A stretch of DNA of 64,000 nt, from assembly GCA_036346275.1 (NCBI GenBank), contig CM070722.1:26683336-26747335 (forward strand), read 5' to 3'. This document shows positions 1 through 11,136 of this stretch, piece by piece. Both the position numbers and the translations under genes were made by a program. The notes below the pieces were generated by a model that was given only the letters and a program-made list of their open reading frames with translations, was not told the origin of the DNA and searched no databases. Source of the stretch: Otatea glauca (taxonomy: Eukaryota > Streptophyta > Magnoliopsida > Poales > Poaceae). Positions within the stretch are counted from its first letter, which is position 1. The number at the start of each line of letters is the position of its first letter.

Positions 1-1088
1 CAGAAATGAAATGTTCTTCATTTATATTCTTGTTTCATTTCTCTTACGTATTTACATTACGCACTTAAATTCTGTTATCTATATTCCGCATTTACTTACT
101 TGCAATTTACCTTACGTAATTTGGATTTGCCTCATCTCCTTCTACATGCTATTGAGTCTTTGTTGAAATTCATGATTGATGAACTCTTCTCTGGACTTGG
201 TGCTTTCAATCATCTAGGCAATCCTTGCATTCTTGTTGCAAGTTAGTAAATCATGTGTTCTTAAAGTGCGTAAACGTGTGACTTGCAGTTCTTTAGTCTT
301 GATTGGCTTACGGTTCTTGTTGCCAAGGATGAAAGATTCTTTGGATGAATCTTCTATAGATCATATCCCAATCATCTAGGCAATCTACAACCTCTTCTAT
401 TCGGTTTTGCAAGAAACCAATTTACGTGCCTAGTTTTGGATAGTGTTTCTATTTGTTTGAAGGGTTGTTTCTTCGTGTTCTTACTTGCTATGATTTGTGG
501 AGAGTCATCCAAGGATTTCGACCATTAACTCCCACCAGACAAGTTAGGGGTGAAATCTGTGTTCGTGACTCTGTTTTTGGTGTTGCATTTGTTAAACCAA
601 AAGGATGGAACCTTGGTATTAATTCATTCGATTGTTGATTGAAATAGGTTCCCGACATCCTTTGGGAGGTGCACACCAATTTTCATTGTTTTGGATCGGT
701 AGATCAAAAGCTACATCGATTCTGCTTTTGAGATCGTCTTGATTTTATTGTTCATCCGAATCTTTGTTCACCCGAGTCTCGTTTCATCCGACCTCCGCAG
801 TCGGGCGTCTTCGCTCATCCAGTCGGGGTACTATTCACCCGACCGCCTGTGTCGGAGTCTTGCTTCATCCGACTAGTCTGGTCGAAGTACTGCTCACGAA
901 CACTATTCATTCCGATCTTCGTTCATCCGACCTCAGTATGTCGAAGTCTTGCTTCATCCGACCAGAGATACTCGACCGGTCGCGATTTCTTTACGGTCTT
1001 TTGGTGGTTTGAATTCTAGGGGAGAGTTTATTCAAAATTTTATTTGGCTCCTATTCACCCCTCTCTAGTCGCCTTTTTCGATCTTTCA
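1..1088 (+). repeat. 5' LTR of copia A (3' portion only: R/U5)
   Basis: Position 1 corresponds to 10007 of the 3' LTR. The first ~240 bases are identical by eye; after that differences accumulate, most of them where the 3' LTR has CTG or CAG. The LTR ends in CA at 1088, just before the PBS. Bases 770-1000 hold repeated 'catccgacc...gtcgg' motifs, and the same block near 10780-11010 is about 45 bases longer. Confidence 0.92.
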
Positions 1089-1090
1089 AT

Positions 1091-1105
1091 TGGTATCGAG
1101 CCGGT
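1091..1105 (+). promoter_or_regulatory. Primer binding site of copia A (initiator tRNA-Met type)
   Basis: TGGTATCGAGCC starts two bases after the LTR. The usual plant initiator-Met PBS is TGGTATCAGAGC, so this copy seems to have lost the A of a CAG. That is the same kind of change seen between the two LTRs. Confidence 0.8.
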
Positions 1106-1140
1106 TCGCTCTTTCTAGATCTTGACCGGTCTCAAGAGCC

Positions 1141-2232
1141 ATGGCGATGGACAAGTATTCCACCAAACCTCCCATTTTTGCTGGAGTTGATTTTCCGTTT
1201 TGGAAATCGCGGATGGAGTCATACATCACTGCCCAGGGATTCCTGATATGGCAGAAGGTGAAACTCCCGTATGAGGTTCCTGCTGATGAAAACGTCACGG
1301 CCGGAAATATGGCTGACGTTGAGGCGAACGCTAAAGCAAGGAACATCCTCATACAGGGTCTTAGCCGCAGTGAGTATGATAGGATTTCTCACCTTCGTTC
1401 TGCTCATGAGATTTGGGTGACCCTCGATGCTTACCATGAGGGCACTACCCAAATCAAGACGGTTCGAAAGGACCAATTCAAGCGTGAGTTCAACAAGTTT
1501 GAAAAGCACGCTGGTGAGAGTCTTGACGAGTGCTTTGGTCGGTTTACGAAGATTTTGAGCGACCTCCGAGCAGTCGGTTGCATATACCCTGACTCGGATA
1601 ATGCTCGACATTTCTTGACCGCACTTGATCTTCGTGTTTGGGAAATGAAAGTGACCACCATCAAGGACACCACCGACCTATCGACCTTGACTCTTGATGG
1701 GCTTTATTCCTGCCTCAAGACTCATGAGATCGATGTCGTCTCGCGGAAGACGAAGTCTCAGTCGATGGCTTTGGTCACCGATCCCATTGGATCCTCTCTT
1801 TCTGATTCTTCTGTTGGTTTCTCTCTCTCCTCCCTTTGCGAGCTAAGCGATGACCAACTGGAAAAATTTCCAAAAAATAAGCTTGCTCTTCTTGCTCGCA
1901 AATTTTCATATGCATACAAGAGAGTGAGAGAGAGGAAGAGAGGTGGGATGATCACCTGTTTCGAGTGTGGTGGCCCCAACCACATTGGAGCAAACTGTCC
2001 CAAGCTGGAGAAGGGCAAAAACGAACAAGGCGGTTCGGGCAAGAACGACCACACCGACAAGAAGGGCGGCGACGACTTCTCCGGCATGTGCTTCATGGCA
2101 GGCGCCATTGAAGCAAGCAACTCCGAGCTGTACAGCGACTCGGACGAGGTACCCACCTACGACGAATTAAATCTTTGCATACGTAAATTAGGCAAGTTTC
2201 ATGCTAAGGCTAGGTCGAGGTGTTCGAGTTAG
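1141..2232 (+). CDS. gag: Gag polyprotein of copia A (capsid plus CCHC zinc knuckle)
   Basis: This is the structural protein that would form the retrotransposon particle and package its RNA. The frame is open for 363 codons from an ATG 52 bases after the LTR. Residues ~1-215 read as the copia gag/UBN2-type region, with an N-terminal KPPIFAG...FWKSRME motif followed by helical segments. A zinc knuckle CFECGGPNHIGANC (CX2CX4HX4C) lies near residues 275-290, then a lysine/glycine-rich tail. The ORF ends within a coiled-coil segment that appears to continue in another frame downstream, so the stop is probably a frameshift and not the native C-terminus. It is the only long intact frame of this element. 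Confidence 0.88.
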   Translation: MAMDKYSTKPPIFAGVDFPFWKSRMESYITAQGFLIWQKVKLPYEVPADENVTAGNMADVEANAKARNILIQGLSRSEYDRISHLRSAHEIWVTLDAYHEGTTQIKTVRKDQFKREFNKFEKHAGESLDECFGRFTKILSDLRAVGCIYPDSDNARHFLTALDLRVWEMKVTTIKDTTDLSTLTLDGLYSCLKTHEIDVVSRKTKSQSMALVTDPIGSSLSDSSVGFSLSSLCELSDDQLEKFPKNKLALLARKFSYAYKRVRERKRGGMITCFECGGPNHIGANCPKLEKGKNEQGGSGKNDHTDKKGGDDFSGMCFMAGAIEASNSELYSDSDEVPTYDELNLCIRKLGKFHAKARSRCSS

Positions 2233-3145
2233 AAAAGGAAGTAGGTACCTTGACTCGGGAGTTAGCTTCACTTAGATCTTCTCCTCCCGAGTCACCGATG
2301 ATGTGTTCTCTGTGATCTTTGTTCTTGTGGAGTTGGAGAACCTAAGGACCATACATGATAGTGTGCTTGTCGAACTTGATGGTCTTAGGTTGAAGAATGC
2401 TAGCACTAGTTCTATTGATGCTATTCCTGTTGAGGCTAGTTTTCTTCATGCTCACTCCACTCCATCATGCTCTAACTGCCCTAAATTGCTTGCTAAAATT
2501 GATGCCATGAGCGATCACTTTAGGAAGCTTTCTTCTAAACGATAAACTTGAAATGCATGCTTCTAAGGAACGGTCGGCTCATGTGAGGGTCAGAGGCAAC
2601 TAAAACTTGACAATGAATCCTTAAATGTCAAGTGTGCTAAACTTGCTAAGGACTTACTAGATAAGTCACAAGAAAGTTGCTTGCGATGTTCTGTTATTGA
2701 GGGGGACTTGGATAAAATCCATGTCGAGCTTAGGAAGAAATTAGAAGACCAAGCCAATAGAATTAGAAATGCGTCTTGCGTTTCTTGTGAGGCCCTCAAG
2801 ATTGAGGCAGCCGTGCTGAGGGAGAAAAATGCACGTGCTGAGAGAGCTCATCTTTCTGGTTCTTCTTCTTCTTCTTCTTCTCCCTGTTCTTCTTGTGCTT
2901 CTTTCTTTCGAGATTGCCAGTATCTTATGAGCACTCTCGAGAAGTTTGTTGGAGGCAAGAAGAAGCTCAATCTTATTCTAGACCAATCCAAGATTAGTAG
3001 ATTCAATCAAGGTCTAGGATTTGATCCCTTGGAGCACGCTCGGGCGCATCCTCCCACCATTGTGCGCGGCTCCAAGAGTGGTGAGATTGTGGTAGCTCCC
3101 AGAGTGAGCACCACCAAGTTTAGGTCTCTTTGGGGTTGTCCATAG
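2233..3145 (+). pseudogene. Gag C-terminal coiled-coil extension of copia A, frameshifted
   Basis: Two open segments (2303-2545 and 2681-3145) contain heptad-like Leu/Glu/Lys-rich stretches, paired cysteines (SCVSC) and a serine tract from a (TTC)n run at 2866-2880. The second ends in a segment (KKLNLILDQSKISRFNQG...GFDP) typical of the region between gag and protease in long-LTR copia elements. The frame changes between segments, so this is one extension broken by indels. Nothing here is catalytic. Confidence 0.65.
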
Positions 3146-4320
3146 GACTTGACTGTAAGGATGTTACTCCTGTTGCTACATCTCTAGCAAGGCGAAGTAC
3201 ACATGCACCTTCCGTAAGAAGGATGGTCACTAGTAGATTTACGCTTGAGCACGCCAAGATCACTCGGCGTGGCGTGTTCTTGCTCTTAGGGGTATTCGGG
3301 GTCATCCCGGACTTTGAGTGCTACTAAGGCACACATTGCTTCTAGACAGTTAGAGAGTCGCTGTTTTTGGGCGTCGTGACTCGGTTTTCATCTTTGGTTC
3401 TTGAGTTTTAGTCTTGGAGCTGTTCGTAGTCGGTCTTTCCGCCGTCCTTTTGATATTCCTCGTTTTCCCATCGAGGTAGATATCGTGGCGTGAGGTGTTT
3501 TCTGGTAGGAGATTTAAGAAGCCTCACCGGGTGGCTCGGCTTTTGCACCACGGCGTGCCAACCCGATTTGACTCCTAGATTATCTACGAGTTGCTCCTAA
3601 TCATGTGAGAGTTGCGTCGAGAGACACTCGAGTCCGTCTTCTTCGTGGTCGGTACTGAGAGCGTCGTGTGGTTCATATTAGGTTCCCAAGTCTTCACTCT
3701 ATCCCATCTTCGAGTCATCTCTCTCTTGTGTCTTGATCGGGTTAAATCGGATGGGAAGGAGATGTTTGGATTGTCGACTCGGTTGTTCTCGTCATATGAC
3801 CGGAGATTCTCGATGGTTCTCTTCCTAGTCCGAGCCCCGATGATGAGTTGATCACTTTCGGGATGCTTCTTGAGTAGAGTCATAGCTAAAGGTACCATCT
3901 GCATTAACCAAAATTTCATTCTTAAAGATGTTGCCTTAGTAAGTAAGTTGCAATACAATCTGCTCTCTGTTTCTCGACTTATTGATGACTCTTTGAGGTA
4001 AGCTTCAAGAGTAATGCTGTAGAATCCTTGATTCATCGGGAGGGTTAGTTCTTGGGATTTCTAGATTTGGGAGAGTCTTTCGTGCTGATTTTTCGCTTCT
4101 TCGGAGACTCTCTTGATGTTTGATTGCTTCGAGTCCGTGATCTCTCCTTCCGGCATAGGAGACTTGGTCACATTGGTTTTGATCATTTGACCCGAGTTAG
4201 CGACCACGATCTCATTCGGGTTTGCCCAAACTCAAGATGGTTAAAGACTTAGTTTGCTCTCCTTGCCGACATGGCAAGATGGTTCTTGCTTCTCATCCTC
4301 CTGTGACCGTAGTGATGGTG
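3146..4320 (+). pseudogene. Protease / GAG-pre-integrase region of copia A, heavily broken
   Basis: Near 3195-3245 a second CCHC-like knuckle is readable but damaged: where CTG would be expected the sequence reads TCCG and ACG, and an in-frame TAG is present. Around 4145-4290 a GAG-pre-integrase tail is visible (CSPCRHGKMVLASHP). The protease active-site segment between them cannot be followed in any frame. Stops and frame changes occur every 100-200 bases. Confidence 0.55.
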
Positions 4321-5010
4321 ATGCACCGGACGGCTTTTACATATGGACCTTTGTTGGTCGGCTAGAGTGCGATCGGCGGGAGGGAAGTGGTATGTTCTTG
4401 TCATCGTTGATGATTTTCTAGATTCTCTTGGGTATTCTTCATGGCCTCGAAGGATGAGACTTTTCTCACTTGAGGGTTTGGTCGATGGGTTGTCTATTGA
4501 GCTCCCGGTGCATTCTGAGCTATCTGCAGTGATAATGGCACGGAGTTCAAGAATTCCTACTTTGAGAGTTTTTGTGTGGAGTCGGTTTAGAGCATCGTTC
4601 TCTTCTCCCTCGCCCCTCGTGAGAATGGCATAGTGGAAAGGAAGAACAGGACCTGGTTGAGATGGCTAGGGCGATGCTAGATGAGTCTGAGACTCCTAGG
4701 AAGTTTTAATGAGGCTATAGCTCTTGCTTGCCATATTTCTAATCGCGTGTTTTTGAGAGCACATTTGCATCGCACTTCTTATGAGTTGAGGTATGGCGAA
4801 AGCCCAGTGTGTCTCATTTTCGCGTTTTGGTTGCAAGTGTTTTATCTTGAAGTCCTGTAACCTAGATAAGTTTGAGTCTCGCTCTTGATGGTATCTTTCT
4901 AGGTTACTCGTCTTCTTCTCGTAGTTATAGGTGCAGGTGTTGATGCACATAGGATCATAGAGACACGTGATGTGACCTTTGATGAGGCTAGCCGGAGCTA
5001 GACACGATGT
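4321..5010 (+). pseudogene. Integrase core of copia A, frameshifted
   Basis: Integrase would join element cDNA to the genome. The frame at 4343 begins MDL, then GGKWYVLVIVDDF, the segment around the first catalytic Asp of the copia integrase core. Further pieces in other frames (about 4530-4560, 4620-4690, 4740-4980) correspond to the middle of the domain and its downstream region. At least four frame changes occur, so no functional protein is possible. Confidence 0.75.
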
Positions 5011-5439
5011 TTGAGCTCTTTTTATCCCTCCGAGACCATCTTTGAAGAAGATGAGGATGATGGAAATGATGGTGTTCCACCGGATCCAGTCCCTCTCCAC
5101 CGAGGTGCCTCCTGTTTCCATTTCTCGCACCTCGGGAGATCGGCCCTGCCTTCCGACTCTCCTTCAATGAGTGGCTCTGTTCCTACCTCTTCTGCTCAAG
5201 AGGTAGAGGCTACTACATTCTTGGACCTCCCGTCATATTCGAGACGCGTCATCCTCTGATCGGATGGTTGGCGATTTGTTCGAGCGTGTCACCCGCTCAA
5301 GAACGGGTCTGTCCTCTTCTCGCCTTCACTCGCCTTCGTTGCCTCCTTTGAGCCGAAGGATGTTTCTCATGCATTATCCGATGAGTCGTGGATTAATGCT
5401 ATGCATGAGAACTTGAGAACTTTGAGAGGAACAAGGTAT

Positions 5440-6115
5440 GGCGACTTGTCAAGCCCCATCTGGTCATAATGTCATTGGGACCAAGTGGGTGTTCAAAAAC
5501 AAGCAGAGTGAGGATGGGGTTGTAATTAGAAACAAGGCTAGACTAGTTGCAGGGGCTTTTCTCGGGTTGAGGTCTTGACTTTGAGGAGACCTTTGCTCCT
5601 GTAGCTAGGCTAGAGGCTATCCGAATCTCGCTTGCATTTTCTCGCATCCAAAGGCTTCAAGCTTTATCAAATGGATGTTAAGAGTGCATTCCTCAATGGC
5701 TATATTGAGGAAGAGGTTTATGTCAAGCAACCTCCGAGTTCGAGAACCCCAAGTTTCGAGTCATGTATACAAGCTTTCCAAAGCTTTGTATGGACTCAAG
5801 CAGCCCCCGAGCATGGTATGAGAGGCTCAAGTCATATCTCTCACCATGATTTTAAAAGCGGGCATAGTAGACAAAACTCATTCATCGGACACCATGAGTC
5901 TCATTTTCTTCTTGTCGGTTATGTGGGCGATATCATTTTTGGTGGCTCGTCTCATTCTCTTGTCTCTCAGTTTTCTGATGTGATGAGTACAGAGTTTGAG
6001 ATGAGTATGATGGGCGAGTTGAGCTACTTTCTTGGCTTCCAAATCAAGCAGACTCGGGAGGGTACTTTCTTGCATCAAGGCAAATATACCCGTGACCTCT
6101 GAGGCGTCGACATGT
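5440..6115 (+). pseudogene. Reverse transcriptase of copia A, frameshifted
   Basis: This is the reverse transcriptase of the element. A frame from 5632 reads FKLYQMDVKSAFLNGYI then EEEVYVKQPP, the diagnostic copia RT block with the first catalytic Asp. Around 5925 the sequence gives YVGDIIFGGSSHS where copia elements have YVDD, so the second Asp of the catalytic pair reads Gly. FEMSMMGEL.YFLGFQIKQ follows. Frame changes flank each block. Confidence 0.85.
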
Positions 6116-6234
6116 CGATGGGAAGCCGGTGATGACTCCTATGGCCACCATACATTCTCGAGCCCGATGAGGATAGTGAGCCTGCTTGATCAAAAGGAGT
6201 TTGAGCATGATCGGCTCCTCTTGTACCTCACCGC

Positions 6235-6822
6235 TTGAGGCCGACGTACATTTTGTTTGTGTGTCCATGCGCTCGATTTCAAGCTTCTCCTCGCGCCTCT
6301 CACCGCCAGGCGGTCAAGCGCATCTTCAGGTACCTTCGTGCTACCACTGATTATGGTATATGGTACTCTTCTTCTTCTTGTCTATCTCTTAGAGCCTTTT
6401 CCGATGCCGACTTTCTTTGGTCAGAGGATAGATAGGAAGAGCACTTCTGGCACTTGCCAATTCATTGGCACTTCTCTTGTTTCTTGGTCATCTAGGAAGC
6501 GATGCAGGGTTGCTCACCATCTGCGAGGCCGAGTATGTTCTTTGCAGACCGATTCTTTGTAGCAGTGCTCTGGATGAGATCGACCTTGCGGGACTATGGG
6601 TTAGAAATAGAGAGTGTGCCACTTTTCTGTGACAACACTTCAGCTATTTGCATCACTAAAAACCCAATGCAACATTCCGGACCAAGCACATTGATATTAG
6701 ATATCACTTCCTTAGAGACCATGTGGAGAAGGGAGATATCGCGCTTGATTCATAGAGTGACCTTGATTAGCGATATCTTTACCAAGCCTTTGGATAGCTC
6801 CGTTTGTTGCCTTGAGGAGTGA
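6235..6822 (+). pseudogene. RNase H of copia A, frameshifted; end of pol
   Basis: RNase H removes the RNA strand during reverse transcription. Pieces in shifting frames carry the copia RNase H signature: SDADF, then DRKSTSGTCQFIGTSLVSWSS at 6435-6490, CDNTSAICITKNP near 6630-6670, and DIFTKPLD near 6770-6795, which normally closes copia pol. The segment around 6500-6570 that should carry a catalytic Glu is scrambled by indels. Confidence 0.82.
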
Positions 6823-8678
6823 GCTTGGAGTCGTGAGCCCTTACGGCTTTTCGTGAGGGGAGCTGGTTTGTATATTATGTACTATATATTTTCTTCCATT
6901 TCCTTTCTTCTTACGGGTGACTTTGGGCTTGTTTTCTTAAGTTGAGTTCACTCACTTAGACTTCGGCATGCCTCGCATGGACCTCTTATCTTGTGCTTTA
7001 GGTTGCTATCATGCGTGATTAGTTGTTCTCTCTTCTCTCTAGGTTGAGTTCCCTCATAGTCTTTTAAGTCTAGCGGGTTTTGGACCTCACAGGTAGACAG
7101 GTGCATGTGCACTCCTTAGTTGGGATCTAGAGTCGACTTCCCTATGTCACCATTTGGGAAGAGCGAGTCTAAGTCAGTAGTGAGTTTCTTATATCTTTTC
7201 TATGCTCTATAGCCATCCAGTTTTGCGTTTCTCGATCTCTTCTCCTCATTCTGCTTTTTCTCGTTATTATTGAGTTCATTCGGTTTTCTTTTTGCCTAAT
7301 CTTGATAATAACCCATTTTTAACCAGTTTGAGCTTAAAATTGATTCAATTGTTGAGGGGAGTTTGGGAATCTGTTCATGCATTGCATTTAGACTGCATTT
7401 TTCGTTTTATGAGCTTTGTCTATTATGCATTTGACTCAATCTTTGTGAAATACATCATGCTATATCTTTCGAAGAAAATCACTAGCTTAGATATGTCCAA
7501 GTTCATTTATCAAGCTAATGTTCATTGAAATCTGAAAAACTTAAAAGCTTTAAATGAAAACTTGATGAAACATGTTGCTTTTACTTACTAAGTTTCTTCT
7601 CTAAGAGCTTTTACCATGAATTGTGAAATTTTGGAATTCTCTAGAGTCCCTATAGCAACTTGGGTGAAATTTGCTTGATCCATATTTGAGTCCTTCAGAA
7701 TTGCTTATATGTGCTAAACTGAAAATTAAAAAAATTGACTCTTTTGTGCAAAATTGATCTCAGCACTTTATATTCTCGAGACTGCCTCCCATTGCATTTG
7801 GGATGAACTTGGAATATATATTGTGTATAACCAAGATCATTCTCTTAAGAGTTACTCTTGAGATGATCGAAAATGGCTTGAGTCAATAAAAAAAATTGCA
7901 AATATCAAACACATAAGTGGGTAAAGAATGCAAATTATGTCAAACATTTGCACCCCGCTATGTTTTTCGAAGTCTTAAAGAAATTTTGCATAAATTGAAA
8001 AATGGGCTCGAAGGACCTAATATGCACTTCAAAATTCCCCAAAGTGTTGAGTAGGTTGAACTATAGGTTTTCCATTTGATCCCTGAGTGGTTTTGCTTCT
8101 AGTTTTGAAACTTTGCTAAGTTGTGCACTTGTCAAATCTTGCTAAAAATGATACTTTTTCAAAACTTAGCTTATGAGCAAAATTTGTTATTTGCACTTGG
8201 ACATGTCTTAGTTTGGTCATAATCTGAGATTAATAAGCTTGGTGTCATATCTTGTCATTATGATCATTTGGATAATCTTCAAAGCTCCTTTAGGTTGCAT
8301 TTCATGCATACATAAAATAGGAGAAAATTCTATTTTGATGCCTATATTGCCAAAGGGGAGAAAATGTAGAAAAGGCATCATTTAAAATGTAGAAAAGGAG
8401 GAGATAGAATTGTGAAAGCTTATTGGTTCTTATGATTTTTGTAAATCTTTGCTATCTCTTATGAATCATAATCACATTTGACACTTATGATTGGTTTTTA
8501 GAGCTTTTGTTGAAAACTTGCTCTTTTCATGGTCTTGCTCTAAATTCTTTCTGCCAACTTGGTCATAATTTTATATCTTTCTCTCTGGACCAAGTTTGGC
8601 TTTGCAATCAAATTTCTTTCTTCTTCTCTCATTCAAACTCAAATTTATGCCTTTTGTGTGGTTTGTCAATATACTCAT
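6823..8678 (+). other. Non-coding pol-to-LTR spacer of copia A
   Basis: About 1.86 kb of AT-rich sequence separates the end of pol from the polypurine tract. No ORF here has recognisable domains; the longest (7292-7528 and 8507-8725) are low-complexity. SIRE-type elements sometimes carry an envelope-like ORF in this position, but I see no signal peptide or membrane pattern that would support one. Confidence 0.6.
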
Positions 8679-8690
8679 CAAGGGGGAGAT
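8679..8690 (+). promoter_or_regulatory. Polypurine tract of copia A
   Basis: CAAGGGGGAGAT lies directly before the TG of the 3' LTR. This is the expected plus-strand primer site and fixes the LTR start. Confidence 0.85.
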
Positions 8691-8821
8691 TGAAGGACCA
8701 TGTGGAGGTCCATCCTTGTTTGTGATGAGTATTTGACTTTATTTGAGCAAGGTGTGCTCAAGTTTGAGTTTGATTTGGATTGTTTTTCGAGCTAGAGCAA
8801 TTTGAGTTACTGGTTGGAGAC

Positions 8822-9130
8822 CAGTCATCCGACCCCGAGTGGTCGGTCGTCCGACCCGAGTGGTCGGGCTTTGGTCATGTTGCAGACCCGGTCGTCCGAC
8901 CCGAGTGGTCGGTCGTCCGACCCGAGTGGTCGGGCTTTGGTGTGTTGCGGACGGTCGTCCGACCCCGAGTGGTGGGTCGTCCGACCCGAGTGGTCGGGCT
9001 TTGGCTGTGTTGCGGACACCGTCCGACCCCGAGTGGTCGGGTCGTCCGACCCGAGTGGTCGGGGCTTTGGTCAGTTAGGACGGTCGTCCGACCCCGAGTG
9101 GTTGGGTCGTCCGACTCAGTGGTTGAGACT
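8822..9130 (+). repeat. GC-rich minisatellite of CCGACC/GGTCGG dyads in U3
   Basis: Repeated blocks of 'gtcgtccgacccgagtggtcgg' type, with spacers such as 'gctttggt.tgttgcggac', fill about 300 bases. Each block is a near-palindrome with arms CCGACC and GGTCGG, so single strands could form hairpins. The absence of stops in several frames makes long spurious ORFs on both strands. Confidence 0.85.
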
Positions 9131-9148
9131 AGTGGTCGACCTCGAGTG

Positions 9149-9250
9149 GTCGGGATGGAGACCGATGGTCGCACCATGGTTGGTCGGGATGGAGACCGAT
9201 GGTCGGACCATGGTTGGTCGGGATGGAGACCGATGGTCGGACCACGTGTA
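9149..9250 (+). repeat. 34-bp tandem repeat, three copies
   Basis: A unit beginning 'gtcgggatggagaccgatgg' repeats at about 9149, 9183 and 9217 with one or two changes per copy. It adjoins the dyad array and shares the GGTCGG core. Confidence 0.85.
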
Positions 9251-9890
9251 GTCGGGGTTATCTTTGGTCGGCGTAGTGTATATCTGCATTGAGATGGATA
9301 TGTGTTGTTGGACATTGCTATGTGATGTGGTTTCCTTGTCTATGATGGTTGCAGGACTTTGGAGCTAGGTCATGGTGAGGCGAAGGGGATCAGGACTAGG
9401 CTGGGAGAGCTGAGGTCCAGATGATCAAGGTGTCGCCAAAGATGACTGAGGCTAGGGAGTAGCTGCAAGCCGAGAAGACAAAGGAATGGATGAGATGCTA
9501 ACTTGGAGCTGCTCTAATCTAGGAAGACCGTTGGATCGCGGTCAGGAAGATAGAGTAGCGGGTCAAGTTAGTGTGAGTTGAAAAGCGTGCAAAACCCGTT
9601 GTGTTGTTGGGTTTCGGGTGAGCCCATGCATAGCTTTGTGAGTGGGTAAAATCTCAGCCCTTGATGGAGTGCTCTAGGGTTTAGAGGCTCATCCAAGGGT
9701 GGTAGGTGTTCCAAGCCTGCTATGAATAGACAGGGAGAGGGGTGTCTCCTTGGGGTGAGCAGGTGAGGAAAGTCTACGTGAGTAGTTGAGAGTTGTTGAG
9801 AGTGACAGTGTAAGGATCAAATCCTGGCTCTTGGATGGTGGCTTAGGATTGAAGCAGGACATCCAAAGGTGGGAATTGATGCCATGTCAC

Positions 9891-9898
9891 TATAAATA
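9891..9898 (+). promoter_or_regulatory. TATA box of the copia A LTR promoter
   Basis: TATAAATA in the context 'gtcactataaatagagggg', about 1.2 kb into the LTR and 116 bases before the shared segment that opens the window. It would place the start of R near 9920. Confidence 0.7.
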
Positions 9899-11136
9899 GA
9901 GGGGTAGGGGCAGCCTCCCCTCTTTGAAGGTTTTGAAGGTTCTGAGGTTTTTGCTGCTCATTTGAGCTTTGCCCACTTTGTAGTGAGGCTTTTTAAACCT
10001 CCCTTCCAGAAATGAAATGTTCTTCATTTATATTCTTGTTTCATTTCTCTTACGTATTTACATTACGCACTTAAATTCTGTTATCTATATTCCGCATTTA
10101 CTTACTTGCAATTTACCTTACGTAATTTGGATTTGCCTCATCTCCTTCTACATGCTATTGAGTCTTTGTTGAAATTCATGATTGATGAACTCTTCTCTGG
10201 ACTTGGTGCTTTCAATCATCTAGGCAATCCTTGCATTCTTGTTGCAAGTTAGTAAATCTGTGTGTTCTTAAAGTGCGTAAACGTGTGACTTGCAGTTCTT
10301 TAGTCTTGATTGGCTTCTGGTTCTTGTTGCCAAGGATGAAAGATTGCTGGATGAATCTTCTATAGATCATATCCCAATCATCTAGGCAATCTACAACCTC
10401 TTCTATTCAGTTTTGCAAGAAACCAATTTCTGTGCCTAGTTTTCAGATAGTGTTTCTATTTGTTTGAAGGGTTGTTTCTTCGTGTTCTTACTTGCTATGA
10501 TTTGTGGAGAGTCATCCAAGGATTTCTGACCATTAACTCCCACCAGCAAGTTAGGGGTGAAGTCTGTGTTCGTGACTCTGTTTTTGGTGTTGCATTTGTT
10601 AAACTGAAAAGGATGGAACCTTGTTATTAGTTCCTTCGATTGTTGATTGAAATAGGTTCCTGACATCCTTTGAGAGGTGCACACCAATTTTCACTGTTTT
10701 TGGATCAGCCGATCAAAAGCTACATCGATTTCTGTTTTTGAGATCGTGTTGATTTTACTGGTCATCCGAATACTGTTCACCCGAGTACTGTTCACCCGAC
10801 CTCCGCAGGTCGGGCGTACTGTTCATCTGGTCGGGGGTACTATTCACCAGAGTATTGTTCATCCAACCACTTCAGGTCGGGAGTACTGTTCATCCGAACG
10901 CTTGTGTCGGAGTCTTGCTTCATCCGACCGATCTGGTCGGGGTCTGCTCACGAATACTATTCATTCAGTCTTGTTCATCCGACCTCAGAGGTCGAAGTCT
11001 TGCTCATCGACGAGATACCCGACCGGTCGCTTTCTTTACTGGTCTTTTGGTGGTTTGAATTCTAGGGGGAGAGTTTATTCAAAAACTTTATTTGGCTCCT
11101 ATTCACCCCCCTCTAGTCGCCTTTTTCGATCTTTCA

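Larger units (their letters stand above)
1..11136 (+). mobile_element. Ty1/copia LTR retrotransposon A, entered inside its 5' LTR
   Basis: The first 1088 bases match the last 1130 bases before 11136, so they are the two LTRs of one element. Between them lie a PBS, an open gag, and remnants of protease/zinc knuckle, integrase, reverse transcriptase and RNase H in the copia order, then a long non-coding stretch and a polypurine tract. The gag type, coiled-coil extension, long LTRs and long pol-to-LTR spacer resemble the SIRE/Maximus lineage; this lineage call is from memory. Pol has many frameshifts, so the copy is not autonomous as read. The right end lies inside the antisense PMD ORF of a Tat-type gypsy element; the left end is outside the window, so no target duplication can be checked. 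Confidence 0.9.
8691..11136 (+). repeat. 3' LTR of copia A, 2446 bp
   Basis: The LTR runs from TGAAGGACCATG after the polypurine tract to ...GATCTTTCA at 11136, the same end as the 5' LTR. U3 holds two minisatellite arrays (8822-9130 and 9149-9250). A TATA box lies at 9891. A degenerate duplication of the block 'catccaaggtgg...ta(t/g)aatagacagg' precedes it (around 9690-9740 versus 9860-9905). R/U5 carries repeated CCGACC...GGTCGG motifs at 10780-11010. Confidence 0.92.

Noticed and set aside
7292..8725. Envelope-like gene between pol and 3' LTR of copia A
   Set aside because: No ORF longer than 78 codons and no signal peptide or membrane pattern; the spacer is treated as non-coding.
8780..9315. 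Long overlapping ORFs on both strands in the copia A LTR
   Set aside because: They arise because the GC-rich minisatellite lacks stops in most frames; the translations are simple repeats with no domain.
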